From Streptomyces sp. CBMA152 (GTDB taxonomy: Bacteria; Actinomycetota; Actinomycetes; Streptomycetales; Streptomycetaceae), in assembly GCF_014596475.1 (NCBI RefSeq), contig NZ_MECJ01000032.1:62001-126000 (forward strand): a stretch of DNA of 64,000 bases. The letters run 5' to 3'. Position 1 is the stretch's first letter; each line of letters begins with the position of its first letter. The notes beneath the pieces were generated by a model. The model was given only the letters and a program-made list of their open reading frames with translations. It was not told the origin of the DNA and did not search any database. Shown here piece by piece: positions 34,203 through 43,153 of this stretch. A program made the translations under genes and the position numbers.

Positions 34203-35630
34203 GTGGAGTGGTTCGTCGCACCCGACTACTGGCTGAGCCGGCTCGTCTTCCAGCGCACGCTCGCCGCGATCTACCTCGTCGCGTTCCTCGGCGCGGCGCT
34301 GCAGTTCCGTGCGCTGATCGGCGAGCGGGGCATGCTGCCGGTGCCCTGGTATGTCGAGCGGATGCCGTTCCGGCGGGCGCCGAGCGTGTTCCACTTCCAC
34401 TACTCGGACCGGTTCTTCGCGGGGTGGGCGTGGACCGGTGTGCTGGTGTCCGTGGGGCTGCTGGCGGGGGTGGACGGCAGGGTGCCGCTGTGGGGCGCGA
34501 TGCTGCTGTGGCTGCTGCCGTGGGCGCTGTATCTGTCGATCGTGAACGTGGGGCAGACCTGGTACTCGTTCGGCTGGGAGTCACTGCTCCTGGAGGTGGG
34601 CTTCCTCGCGGTGTTCCTGGGGAACGACGAGGTGGCGCCGCCGATCGTGGTGCTGTTCCTGATGCGCTGGGTGCTGTTCCGCGTGGAGTTCGGGGCCGGG
34701 CTCATCAAGATGCGCGGCGACGAGTGCTGGCGCAACCTGACGTGTCTGTACTACCACCACGAGACCCAGCCGATGCCGGGCCCGCTGAGCTGGTTCTTCC
34801 ACCATCTGCCCAAGCCGTTCCACCGGGTGGAGGTGGCCGCGAACCACGTCACCCAACTCCTGGTGCCCGTGCTGCTGTTCACCCCGCAGCCCGTCGCCAC
34901 GGCGGCCGCGTCGCTGATGATCCTCACCCAGCTGTGGCTGATCCTGTCGGGCAACTTCTCGTGGTTGAACTGGACGACGGTCGCGCTGGCCGTGACCGCC
35001 GTCGACTTCTCCCCACTCACCTCGGCCCACCACTTCGCGGGCACACCGATCTGGTACGAGGTCGTGGTACTGGCCGTCGCCGCGTTCCTGCTCGTACTGA
35101 GCTACCGTCCGGCCCGCAACATGGTCTCGCGCCGCCAGATCATGAACTACTCCTTCGACCCGCTGCATCTGGTCAACACCTACGGAGCGTTCGGCAGCGT
35201 CAGCCGGCTGCGGTTCGAAGTGGTCGTCGAGGGCACCGACGATCCGGTGCCGCTCATGGACTCGGAGTGGCGGGAGTACGAGTTCAAGGGGAAGCCCGGC
35301 GAACTGCGGTACTGGCCGCGCCAGTTCGCTCCGTACCATCTGCGGCTCGACTGGCTGATGTGGTTCGCCGGGCTCTCCCCCGGGTACGCGCGGCCGTGGT
35401 TCGGGCCGTTCGTGGAGCGGCTGCTGGAGAACGACCGCGACACCCTGCGGCTGCTGCGCCGCTCCCCGTTCCCGCCCGACAGCCCGCCCCGCTATATCCG
35501 GGCCCGGCTTTTCCGCTACCGCTATACGAGTTGGCGCGAGCTGCGGACGACGGGGGCGTGGTGGAAACGGACGTACGTACGCGAGTTCCTGCCGCCCACC
35601 CGGCTGGAGGCGATGGACGACAGGATCTGA
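34203..35630 (+). CDS. Lipase maturation factor-family membrane protein
   Basis: 475 residues from the GTG at 34203. Several membrane helices (about 20-40, 75-95, 105-125, 140-160, 215-245 and 285-305) precede a C-terminal soluble domain with the family blocks YGAFGSVSRLRFEVVVEGTDD, WREYEFKGKPGE and APYHLRLDWLMWFAGL. This is the LMF1-like family: in animals LMF1 folds lipases in the ER; bacterial members are of unknown function, perhaps folding secreted enzymes. It ends a few bases from the convergent phospholipase D gene, which is an attractive client, but that link is speculative. Confidence 0.92.
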   Translation: MEWFVAPDYWLSRLVFQRTLAAIYLVAFLGAALQFRALIGERGMLPVPWYVERMPFRRAPSVFHFHYSDRFFAGWAWTGVLVSVGLLAGVDGRVPLWGAMLLWLLPWALYLSIVNVGQTWYSFGWESLLLEVGFLAVFLGNDEVAPPIVVLFLMRWVLFRVEFGAGLIKMRGDECWRNLTCLYYHHETQPMPGPLSWFFHHLPKPFHRVEVAANHVTQLLVPVLLFTPQPVATAAASLMILTQLWLILSGNFSWLNWTTVALAVTAVDFSPLTSAHHFAGTPIWYEVVVLAVAAFLLVLSYRPARNMVSRRQIMNYSFDPLHLVNTYGAFGSVSRLRFEVVVEGTDDPVPLMDSEWREYEFKGKPGELRYWPRQFAPYHLRLDWLMWFAGLSPGYARPWFGPFVERLLENDRDTLRLLRRSPFPPDSPPRYIRARLFRYRYTSWRELRTTGAWWKRTYVREFLPPTRLEAMDDRI

Positions 35631-35637
35631 CGTGGGA

Positions 35638-37284
35638 TCAGGCCTGGCAGACGCCGCGCTCGTAGTCGAACGTGGCGGTCGCCTGCGAGTACTGCCACTG
35701 CGGGGCGAGCAGCTTCGCCTGGAGCTGGGCGGCCGCGTCGGGGCTCTCCACCACGTAGCCGAAGTCCTGGAGCCAGGACGGGTACAGGTTCTTCGAGCCG
35801 AGGTAGAAGGCGGAGCTGTCGACCGAGACCAGCTTGTGGTGCTGGGCGTAGGGGTGGCCGTCGGCCCAGGTGGGGTTGGCCGAGCTGCGGAACGTGGCCA
35901 GTTGGAGGCTGGAGCACATCGCGGTGCGGGCCTTGCCCTTGTCGCCGGTGAGCAGCGCGAGGCGGTCGCGGAGGGTGTCGCTGATCTCGTTGAGCGACTT
36001 GATCTGCGAGTAGCCGCCGCTGCCGACGGCGCCGCGGTTGGCGGGGTCGCTGACGACGATACGTACCTTCACCCCGGCGGCCATCTTCGCGGCGAGCGCG
36101 TCGTACAGCCGGATGTCGTAGCGCGGCAGCGGCGGGCAGGTGGCGTTGAGGTCCTGCTGGGAGATCTCGATGTGATCGCGCGCGCTGGAGACGAGGGCGC
36201 GCAGGGCGCTCTCCTCGGGGTTGACCGTGTCGTAGTCGCGGTCGGCGTTGGTGTTGTCGTGCAGCCCGATGACGCACTTGGTGTCGGCGGCGGTGGGCAG
36301 GGTCGGGCGGAACGCCGAGGCGGGGTCCTTGTCCTTGATGCCGACGCCGAGGCCGCCGACGGCGATCACGGGGACGTTGCCGTCGACCGGCACGGGGGCC
36401 GGGGCGTCTTTGGCCAGCGACGGCATACAGCCGGCGCCGTTGGACGAGGCGAACCAGACGCTGGCGATGTTGGACTTGTTCTGGCACGTCCACGACCACA
36501 GCGTGTCGAGGTACTTGCCGGCGGACCCGGCGGCGGGTCCCTCAAGGGCGAGGTCGACGTCCGACACCGGGTGCGCGGTGTCGATGTAGTCGTCCTTCCA
36601 GCCGTTGATGCCACCGGTGACGACCGACTGGTTGTCGACCACGAGCAGCTTGGAGTGGTTCCACGAGAACGCGGTCTTCGAGGTGGTCATCGACGCCACG
36701 TTGAGCGTGATGTTCTCGGCCGCCTTGCCCAGCCTGGCGGTCAGCTCGTCGCGGTACTTCGACGGCACCACGTTCAGGTGGTAGATCGGCGCGGCGCCGA
36801 CGAGGATGCGGACCTTCAGCTTGTTGCCGGACGCGGCCGAGGCCTTGAGACCGTCGACGATCGCGTCCTCGAACGCACCGTTGGGGAACGGCGCGAGGGT
36901 GGATATGTCAACCGTGCGCGTGGCCTTGGATATGTTCTCCGTCATCTTGGCGAGCAGGCGCTTGGTCCCCACGCGCTCGGCGCACTTGTCGTCGCCCCAG
37001 CAGCCGGGGGTCTGGAGCAGCCAGTCGGACGGGGTGCCGGCGGAGGCGTCGAGGCGGTTGCCCGCGGTGCGCTCCCAGACGCTGTTCTCCAGGCCGGGCG
37101 AGACCTGGCGCAGGGCTTGTTCCACGGCGTCGAGGTGCGGGGTCGCCGAGGCGGACGGCGTGCTGCCGGTGTCCGCGAGGGCGGGGGCCGCGGGCAGTAC
37201 CGCGAGGACGACCGAGCCGGCCACCAGGTGACCCGCGAGGCGGAGACGACGGCGAAGCTGACGGTGAGCCAATTCTTTTCGCAT
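35638..37284 (-). CDS. Secreted phospholipase D
   Basis: 548 residues. The Sec signal ends near PAAPALA (about residue 37). Two HKD motifs are intact: H210-S-K212...D217 (WNHSKLLVVDNQSVVTGG) and H482-H-K484...D489 (QHHKLVSVDSSAFYLGSKN). Overall length and spacing match the well-known Streptomyces extracellular PLDs that hydrolyse phosphatidylcholine and catalyse transphosphatidylation. The stop lies eight bases from the lipase maturation factor stop; the two are convergent. Confidence 0.96.
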   Translation of the reverse strand: MRKELAHRQLRRRLRLAGHLVAGSVVLAVLPAAPALADTGSTPSASATPHLDAVEQALRQVSPGLENSVWERTAGNRLDASAGTPSDWLLQTPGCWGDDKCAERVGTKRLLAKMTENISKATRTVDISTLAPFPNGAFEDAIVDGLKASAASGNKLKVRILVGAAPIYHLNVVPSKYRDELTARLGKAAENITLNVASMTTSKTAFSWNHSKLLVVDNQSVVTGGINGWKDDYIDTAHPVSDVDLALEGPAAGSAGKYLDTLWSWTCQNKSNIASVWFASSNGAGCMPSLAKDAPAPVPVDGNVPVIAVGGLGVGIKDKDPASAFRPTLPTAADTKCVIGLHDNTNADRDYDTVNPEESALRALVSSARDHIEISQQDLNATCPPLPRYDIRLYDALAAKMAAGVKVRIVVSDPANRGAVGSGGYSQIKSLNEISDTLRDRLALLTGDKGKARTAMCSSLQLATFRSSANPTWADGHPYAQHHKLVSVDSSAFYLGSKNLYPSWLQDFGYVVESPDAAAQLQAKLLAPQWQYSQATATFDYERGVCQA

Positions 37285-37458
37285 TCTGGTCGGGGCGGGG
37301 GCGTTCGGGAACGCCGCGCCGACGAGCGGGGAGGGTGCGTCGGGGACGTCACCAAGATCAACACGGTGAGATTACCAATCCGCCACAAACGACCCGACAT
37401 ACCGCCCGTATCCATGGCCGAAAACCATCGCAGGGCGCCACCGCTCCACCGACCGGCG

Positions 37459-37626
37459 TCAGTCCCGCTTCGAACCGCCCCGCTCCTTCTTCGCCGGACC
37501 GGACGGCCGGGCGGGGTGCGGCTCCATTTCGTGCAGCTGGGTGCGGAGCAGCAGGTCGGCGAGGTCGGCGCCCGGTTTACGGGCCTCCGCGCGCAGGGCG
37601 TCACAGCCAGGACAGCCGTACTGCAT
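37459..37626 (-). CDS. Small cysteine-containing protein, unknown function
   Basis: 55 residues from the ATG at 37626. It starts MQYGCPGCDALRAEARKPG with a CPGC pair, is otherwise helical (DLADLLLRTQLHEME) and ends in a Lys/Arg-rich tail. One CxxC alone cannot form a zinc site unless it dimerises; a thioredoxin-like or metal-linked dimer role is possible. I do not recognise a characterised family. It lies between the phospholipase D gene and the FBP-domain gene and is divergent from the latter. Confidence 0.6.
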   Translation of the reverse strand: MQYGCPGCDALRAEARKPGADLADLLLRTQLHEMEPHPARPSGPAKKERGGSKRD

Positions 37627-37794
37627 CGCCGTCTGTCCTCTCGCGCGGAGTGATGTGCCGGTGCGGGCAACTCCATCACGCCGACCACCGTCGACCCGTA
37701 CAGCGAAACGATTCATCACTCCGATGGCCGCGCCCGAAATGACCGCGCTCAAATTCGGATGCCCGCCCGACAACGTCTGTGTACGGTCCACCGA

Positions 37795-38325
37795 GTGGAG
37801 CCTTTGACCGAGAACACCATCCGTTCGTCCTTCGTGAACTGCACGAAGGGCGAGGCACGCCGACTGCGGCTGCCGCTCGACTTCGCCGAGACGCCCTGGC
37901 AGGACCTGGACTTCCTCGGCTGGGTGGACCCGGGTGCGCCGCTGCGCGCGCACCTCGTGATCCCCCGGCCGGACGGACCGCTGGGCATCACCCTGCGCGT
38001 CCCGGGCGCAACCCGCACCAGCGCCATCAAGTCCAGCATCTGCCAGGTGTGTCTGACGGCCCACGCCTCCTCCGGTGTGTCCCTGCTCGCGGCCCCGCTC
38101 GCCGGGGCACGCGGACGCGAGGGGAACACCGTGGGCATCTACGTCTGCGCCGACCTCGCCTGTTCCCTGTACGTACGGGGCAAGCGCCAGCCCAAGCTGC
38201 GCGCGGGCCGGCCCGGCGAGACGCTCGGGTTCGCCGAGAAGGTCGCGCGGACCATGGAGAACCTGGACGCGTTCGTGGCCAAGGTCGTGGCGACCGCCGA
38301 CAGCACGCCCACAGCCATAAGGTGA
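37795..38325 (+). CDS. FBP-domain (EF-G-binding-like) zinc-finger protein
   Basis: 176 residues from the GTG at 37795, giving MEPLTENTIRSSFVNCTKGEARRL. The C-terminal region is a four-cysteine treble-clef finger: C in SICQVC (two) and C in VCADLAC (two), the FBP_C type found in elongation factor G-binding proteins such as FusB/Fbp. These attach to EF-G and rescue stalled ribosomes, sometimes giving fusidic acid resistance. The N-terminal beta region PLDFAETPWQDLDFLGWVDPG is shared with actinobacterial FBP proteins. Monocistronic. Confidence 0.88.
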   Translation: MEPLTENTIRSSFVNCTKGEARRLRLPLDFAETPWQDLDFLGWVDPGAPLRAHLVIPRPDGPLGITLRVPGATRTSAIKSSICQVCLTAHASSGVSLLAAPLAGARGREGNTVGIYVCADLACSLYVRGKRQPKLRAGRPGETLGFAEKVARTMENLDAFVAKVVATADSTPTAIR

Positions 38326-38474
38326 GCCGCCGTCAGGTTCAGGGGTGCACGGGTCTGGCCGGTTCACCGACCCGCCGGTAACTTGTCCCTGCCCTCGTCG
38401 GCGGCGACCGCGCCGAGGGGCTGCTCGTCGGGCGGCCCCCGGCGGGCACGGCCGCCCACGACCAGGCAGGTGAC

Positions 38475-40382
38475 GTGAAGACGTTCGTACGCGCGGTGTG
38501 CCGCGCACTCGTGGCGGGCCTCGTGCTGACGGGCGTCGCCGTCCCGAGCGCGGCGGCCGCCCCCACCCCGTCCACCGGGACGTGGACCGCTCCCCTGTCC
38601 ACCCGGGGCCGCTACATCGTGGACGCCGACGGAAACCGGTTCCGGCTCAAATCGGCCAACTGGGACGGGGCACAAGGCTCCTGGACCGGTTCGGGCGATG
38701 TGAACGACCCGGCCAACCACCACAGCGGCCAGGACTCGTACGGCATCCCGCTCGGCCTGGACCGGGTCGCCATCCCCACGCTTCTGGGCGACTTCCACGC
38801 CCTGGGCATCAACAGCGTGCGCCTGCCGTTCTCCAACGAGATGATCCACACCACCGCCCCGGTGCCGGACGCCGCCGTCGCCGCCAATCCCGCGCTGCGC
38901 GGCAGGACACCCTTGCAGGTGTACGACGCGGTGGTGGCGGCGCTGACCGCCGACGGTTTCGCCGTCATCCTCAACAACCACACCAACACCACCCGTTGGT
39001 GCTGCGGCGTCGACGGCAACGAGCGCTGGAACAGCCGGCAGACCACCCGGCAGTGGGCCGACGACTGGGTGTTCATGGCTCGCCGCTACCGGGACAACGC
39101 CCGCGTGGTGGGCGCCGACCTCTACAACGAGGTGCGCCGCGACATCCTCGACGACCCCAACTGGGGCCTGGGAGACGGCCACGACTGGTTCGCCGCCGCG
39201 CAGGAGGCCGGGGACCGCATCCTGAGTGAGGCCAATCCGAACCTCCTCATCATCGTCGAGGGCATCAACTGGACCGGCATCCCCGCCGACGGCCTCCCCC
39301 ACGGCCGCCCGCTCCTCACCCCCGTCCGCACGCTCTCCCACACGCTCGTGGTCTCCGGAAAACTCGTCTACTCGGCCCACTTCTACGGCTACACCGGCCC
39401 CCACCACAGCGGCGCCACCGGCCTCGGCGAGACCCATGACCCGCGCTACCAGGACCTCACCCCCGACCAACTGGCAGCCGCGCTTCACGACGAGGCGTTC
39501 TACGTCTTGGCCGAGAGCGGGCAGCACTTCACCGCGCCCGTGTGGATCAGCGAGTTCGGCGTCGGCTCCGACGAGGGCGGAGCGGCCGCACGTGCCTGGT
39601 TCTCCCACTTCACCGGCTATCTCGCCACCGCCGACGCGGACTTCGCGTACTGGCCGCTCGTCGGCTGGAGCACCGACAACCAGGGACGGCCCGGCGGGGA
39701 CAGTTGGGCGCTGCTCCGTTACGACCGGGACGGGCATCGCTCCGGGATCCTGGACGGCACCGACTGGCGGGCCGACACGTTGCGCGGGCTGATGACCGCA
39801 CCGCAGAGGTCCGGTTACGTCCCATCCGTTCCCACTTGGCACATGCTCACCACCGATCACGCCGACGCCGTTCAGTCCTTGCGCGTACGGTCCCTCGGCG
39901 ACTGGGACAGCGGGGCGCGCAAGGCGGTCTGCCCGGACGGCGAACGGCTCATCGGCATCGGCCACACCCAGGGCCGGGGGCTGTGCACCGACACCGCGAC
40001 CGACGGAGATCTGCGCGCGCCGGGCCTTGTGCAGACTGTGGTGCGGGACGAGCGGTACGTCCCTCCGGGCGGCGACTGGGCCTCGGGATACAGCAAACTC
40101 CAGTGTCCCCAGGGCCAGTTCCTGCTCGGCTACAGCCTGCGGGGAGACGCGGTCTCCGCCGCGCTGTGCGCACCCGCCCGCAGGACGCTCGGGAGCGCGT
40201 CTCGTACGGTCTGGTTCGACCGGGGCGACAACCGCCCGACCGGCGACCCCGGCGGCGAGTTCGCGTACGGAAACTACAAGGGGCAGTGCGGGTCCGACGA
40301 GTACGCGGCGGGGCTCGCCTACACCAACGCCATCGGCCATCGGGGCCGCCCCGACGCGCTGCTGTGCCGCGCGCTGGTCTGA
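38475..40382 (+). CDS. Secreted GH5 glycoside hydrolase with three-unit C-terminal module
   Basis: 635 residues, GTG start. A Sec signal ends near PSAAAA. Residues 45-440 are a GH5 barrel: LGINSVRLPFSNEM, acid/base in DLY-N218-E219, YSAHFYGY and nucleophile E360 in VWISEFG. It is cellulase/endoglucanase-like. The region after residue 450 holds three related units with the pattern D/G-W...G..K..CP.G..L.G then LC: GDWDSGARKAVCPDGERL, GDWASGYSKLQCPQGQFL and GEFAYGNYKGQCGSDEYA. These three units are probably a carbohydrate-binding or lectin-like module. Exact substrate unknown. Confidence 0.92.
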   Translation: MKTFVRAVCRALVAGLVLTGVAVPSAAAAPTPSTGTWTAPLSTRGRYIVDADGNRFRLKSANWDGAQGSWTGSGDVNDPANHHSGQDSYGIPLGLDRVAIPTLLGDFHALGINSVRLPFSNEMIHTTAPVPDAAVAANPALRGRTPLQVYDAVVAALTADGFAVILNNHTNTTRWCCGVDGNERWNSRQTTRQWADDWVFMARRYRDNARVVGADLYNEVRRDILDDPNWGLGDGHDWFAAAQEAGDRILSEANPNLLIIVEGINWTGIPADGLPHGRPLLTPVRTLSHTLVVSGKLVYSAHFYGYTGPHHSGATGLGETHDPRYQDLTPDQLAAALHDEAFYVLAESGQHFTAPVWISEFGVGSDEGGAAARAWFSHFTGYLATADADFAYWPLVGWSTDNQGRPGGDSWALLRYDRDGHRSGILDGTDWRADTLRGLMTAPQRSGYVPSVPTWHMLTTDHADAVQSLRVRSLGDWDSGARKAVCPDGERLIGIGHTQGRGLCTDTATDGDLRAPGLVQTVVRDERYVPPGGDWASGYSKLQCPQGQFLLGYSLRGDAVSAALCAPARRTLGSASRTVWFDRGDNRPTGDPGGEFAYGNYKGQCGSDEYAAGLAYTNAIGHRGRPDALLCRALV

Positions 40383-40389
40383 CCGGCGT

Positions 40390-40911
40390 TCAGGGCCGTT
40401 GCCCGCGCGGGACGGCGAAGTCGGTCAGCAGGGCCGTGCCGGGGGCGAGGACCGACCAGGGCCCGCGCCAGGTCAGCACCGCGATGGCCGAGGTGGGGAA
40501 CTTGGTCCGGGCCCGGTCCAGGGTGTCGCCCAGCGCCTCACCGGTGAGCAGCAGCGTCAGGTCCTGGACACCGGGGTTGTGCGCGACGAGCAGCAACGTC
40601 CCGATGATGTCGGGGACTTCGCGTACCGCGTCGAGCAGGTCCCTGTCCTCGGCCGCGTAGAGGCGGGGGTCGTGGCGGGCGGGCGGCGGGCTGCCCAGTT
40701 CGGCGGCCGCGAGCTCCCAGGTCTCGCGGGTGCGGCGGGCGGTGGAGCACAGCACGAGGTCGGGCAGACAGTCCGCCGCGCTCAGCCACCGTCCCGCTGC
40801 CGGGGCGTCGCGCAGCCCGCGCGGCCCCAGCGGCCGTTCGTGGTCGGGCACGCCCTCGGGCCAGGCCGACTTGGCGTGCCGCAGGACCACGAGCCGCCGC
40901 AGCGGCCTCAT
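40390..40911 (-). CDS. SixA-type histidine phosphatase
   Basis: 173 residues. The phosphohistidine motif is VVLRHAKSAWPEG, the RHxK form typical of SixA-like phosphohistidine phosphatases. Other parts are DLVLCSTARRTRETWEL and the second catalytic histidine in LLLVAHNPGVQDLTLLL. The start overlaps the stop of the CysRS-like gene by four bases (ATGA), so the two are co-translated. SixA dephosphorylates histidine kinases or phosphocarriers; the partner here is unknown. Convergent with the GH5 gene. Confidence 0.92.
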   Translation of the reverse strand: MRPLRRLVVLRHAKSAWPEGVPDHERPLGPRGLRDAPAAGRWLSAADCLPDLVLCSTARRTRETWELAAAELGSPPPARHDPRLYAAEDRDLLDAVREVPDIIGTLLLVAHNPGVQDLTLLLTGEALGDTLDRARTKFPTSAIAVLTWRGPWSVLAPGTALLTDFAVPRGQRP

Positions 40912-41624
40912 GCCCGCGCCCCGGCGGGCGAGCGGCCGATCTCACGGGTCAGTTCGAGGCCGAGGACGCGGTCGAGCCGGGCGAACGTCTCGAACTTGGC
41001 ACCCGGCGGTACGTCCGCGTCCGCCTCCAGATCGTCCAGGAGCCGCAGCACGGCGGCCGCGTCGAGGCTGTCCTCCAGCGCGGCGCGCGCGGTACGCACG
41101 AGGTCGGCGCAGAGCGGCTTGGACGGGTGGTCGGCCCACCCGGCCACGGCGCGCCGCCACCGCGCGAGCCGGAGCTCCGCCTCGTCGAAGGCGTCGGAAC
41201 CGACCTCGACCGGTTCGTGGTACGGGCGGCCGAGCAGCACCAGCCGTACGGCGAGCGCGTCCACGGGGCCGGTCGCGGGCTCGGTCATACGCGCCTCGGC
41301 GATCCGCAGACACGCGCCGCCCCCACCCTCGTACGCCCGGCTGGTCAACTGCACGGCCGGTGGGCCGCCCAGGGCCTCGGCGATCTCCTCGGGGGTGCCG
41401 GTGGCGTCGGCCGGACGGATGCCGGCGGCGTCGGCCGAAGGGACGTCGGGGCCGGTCCACCCGGTGAGGACGGCTCGGCCCCGCAGCTCGACGACCCGGC
41501 CCAGCACGTCGGCGGCGAGCAGCACCCGCAGCCCCGTCAGCTCACCCGGGCCCTCGGCCACCGGCACATGAGCACAGACCCGCAGCGGCCCCGGCCCGGC
41601 GAGATGATCCACGATGCGCAGCAC
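40908..41624 (-). CDS. Cysteinyl-tRNA synthetase-like protein lacking catalytic motifs
   Basis: 238 residues, GTG start. The C-terminal half follows the DALR-type anticodon-proximal domain of CysRS: DALAVRLVLLGRPYHEPVEVGSDAFDEAELRLARWR, then DLVRTARAALEDSLDAAAVLRLLDDLEA and FARLDRVLGL. The N-terminus still echoes the enzyme (MLRIVDHLAG; LRVLLAADVLGRVVELRGRAVLTGW) but the HIGH and KMSKS signatures and zinc cysteines are absent, so it cannot aminoacylate. Such stand-alone relatives occur in Streptomyces. It is translationally coupled to the SixA-like gene. Function unknown. Confidence 0.72.
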   Translation of the reverse strand: MLRIVDHLAGPGPLRVCAHVPVAEGPGELTGLRVLLAADVLGRVVELRGRAVLTGWTGPDVPSADAAGIRPADATGTPEEIAEALGGPPAVQLTSRAYEGGGGACLRIAEARMTEPATGPVDALAVRLVLLGRPYHEPVEVGSDAFDEAELRLARWRRAVAGWADHPSKPLCADLVRTARAALEDSLDAAAVLRLLDDLEADADVPPGAKFETFARLDRVLGLELTREIGRSPAGARA

Positions 41625-41708
41625 GGCATGAGCCTAGGCGCTCGGCCTCCCATCGGCAGGTCTCGTACGGCTGAGGGGCCGAAATTGATCCCGTCCGGGG
41701 CAGTCGCC

Positions 41709-41945
41709 TCAGCGCGAGGCGTACGGGATCAGGGCCATCTCGCGGGCGTTCTTGATCGCGCGGGCGAGTTCGCGCTGCTGCTGTGCGCTGACCCGGGTGA
41801 CGCGGCGGCTGCGGATCTTGCCCCGGTCGGAGATGAACTTCCGCAGCAGGTCGGTGTCCTTGTAGTCGATGTACGTGATTCCGGCGGCGTCCAGCGGGTT
41901 GGGACGCGGGGCGGGCTTCTTGTCGGTCTTGCGGCGCGTGGGCAT
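41709..41945 (-). CDS. rpsR: 30S ribosomal protein bS18, second copy
   Basis: 78 residues with the bS18 core YIDYKDTDLLRKFISDRGKIRSRRVTRVSAQQQRELARAIKNAREMALIPY. It lacks cysteines, the zinc-independent form expected of the accessory paralogue made under zinc starvation. It sits downstream of the COG0523 protein gene in the rpmG operon led by a Zur-type box, so it is probably derepressed with it. Confidence 0.95.
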   Translation of the reverse strand: MPTRRKTDKKPAPRPNPLDAAGITYIDYKDTDLLRKFISDRGKIRSRRVTRVSAQQQRELARAIKNAREMALIPYASR

Positions 41946-41977
41946 GGCGTACTCCTGAAAAGTCGGTGGCGGGGATC

Positions 41978-43153
41978 TCAGTGGACGGGGTCGAGGAGGT
42001 CGTCGAAGGCGTGCGGAAGATGGCGCCAGCCCTCGGGGCCCGCCGCGTACTCGTCGTCGGTGAGCAGACAGCACTCCAGGGCCGTGAGGAGGCCGTCGCG
42101 GTCCAGGCCCGGTGAGGTGAAGGTGAGGTGCTGGGCGCGGTCGCCGTGTTCGGGATGCCAGTCCATGGCGGCGGCGACCCGGCGGACCGGAGGCACCAGT
42201 TCCCAGGCCGCGTCGGGCAGCGAGGCGAGCCAGGGACCGGCGTCCTCCACGCACAGCGCGCCCCCGGCCGCGTCCCACATCAGCAGCGTGTCGGGCCGGT
42301 CGGCGAGCCAGAACCGGCCCCGGCTGCGTGCGGCCGCGCAGGTCAGGTCCTCCAGCGCGGCGTACAGCCGGGCCGGATGGAAAGGCCGGGTGCGGTGCCA
42401 CACCAGGGTGGCGACGCCGTGCTCGTCGGCCTCCTGGGGCAGCAGCGCGCAGGCCGGGTGCTGGCGTTCGGCCGCCGCCCGGACGTCGAATCCGCCCCGA
42501 GCGGCGGCGGCGAGAGTGCCCTCTCCCAGTGTCAACTGCTGTGCGGTGCAGTGGAGTTGCGTGAGCAGGGCGAGGTCGGCCGGGTCGGGGTGCTCGGACG
42601 GGGCGACGGCGAGGACGTTCGCGTACTCCAGCTGCCGGGCCAGCGTGTCGGCGACCGTGCGCTCGTCGCTCGGCGCCGCCGCGAGTCCGTGCTCGGAGAG
42701 GTCGTCGCCGCAGCCGAGGCTGGAGAGCAGCAGCTCCGGGTCGACGGCGGTGACGACGCCCACGAGATCGAGCACCGCGCCGGAGTGACGCTCGCCCACG
42801 TGGGTGCCGACGACGACCTCGGCCATCGCCTTGGGCTCGACCGAGTCCCACAGTTCCACGACCGCGAGCGAGCAGGTGCCGCTGTCGGCGATGCGCAGCA
42901 GCTCGGGCACCAGGTCCTCGCGCAGTGCGCAGCACGCGCAGTCGTTGACCAGCGGTGTCTCGTGCGTACGGGTGTGGCCCGCCGCGTCGAACACGCCGGC
43001 CCGCACCACGCCGTCGGCGGCGGTGCTCAGGTCGTGGTGCAGGACCACGGCGCCGGGTGTCGAGAGCAGCAGTTCGTCGACGGCCGCCCGGCGGACGGCC
43101 GCGTGCAGCCCGGCGACCAGGACCACGGGCAGCCGGGGTTCGTCGGGGCTCAT
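41978..43153 (-). CDS. COG0523 (CobW-like) protein with degenerate Walker A
   Basis: 391 residues. The family metal motif CxCC is kept (D71-C72-A-C74-C75) along with the later AVDPELLL and C-terminal CobW_C-like part (RPFHPARLYAALEDL; TFTSPGLDRDGLLTALECCLLTDDE). At the P-loop position, GFLGSGKTT is replaced by AGLHAAVRRAA, so the GKT lysine is missing and GTP binding is doubtful. Family members deliver zinc or other metals. The overlap with rpmG (ATGA) places it in the Zur-controlled operon, consistent with zinc allocation during starvation. Confidence 0.9.
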   Translation of the reverse strand: MSPDEPRLPVVLVAGLHAAVRRAAVDELLLSTPGAVVLHHDLSTAADGVVRAGVFDAAGHTRTHETPLVNDCACCALREDLVPELLRIADSGTCSLAVVELWDSVEPKAMAEVVVGTHVGERHSGAVLDLVGVVTAVDPELLLSSLGCGDDLSEHGLAAAPSDERTVADTLARQLEYANVLAVAPSEHPDPADLALLTQLHCTAQQLTLGEGTLAAAARGGFDVRAAAERQHPACALLPQEADEHGVATLVWHRTRPFHPARLYAALEDLTCAAARSRGRFWLADRPDTLLMWDAAGGALCVEDAGPWLASLPDAAWELVPPVRRVAAAMDWHPEHGDRAQHLTFTSPGLDRDGLLTALECCLLTDDEYAAGPEGWRHLPHAFDDLLDPVH

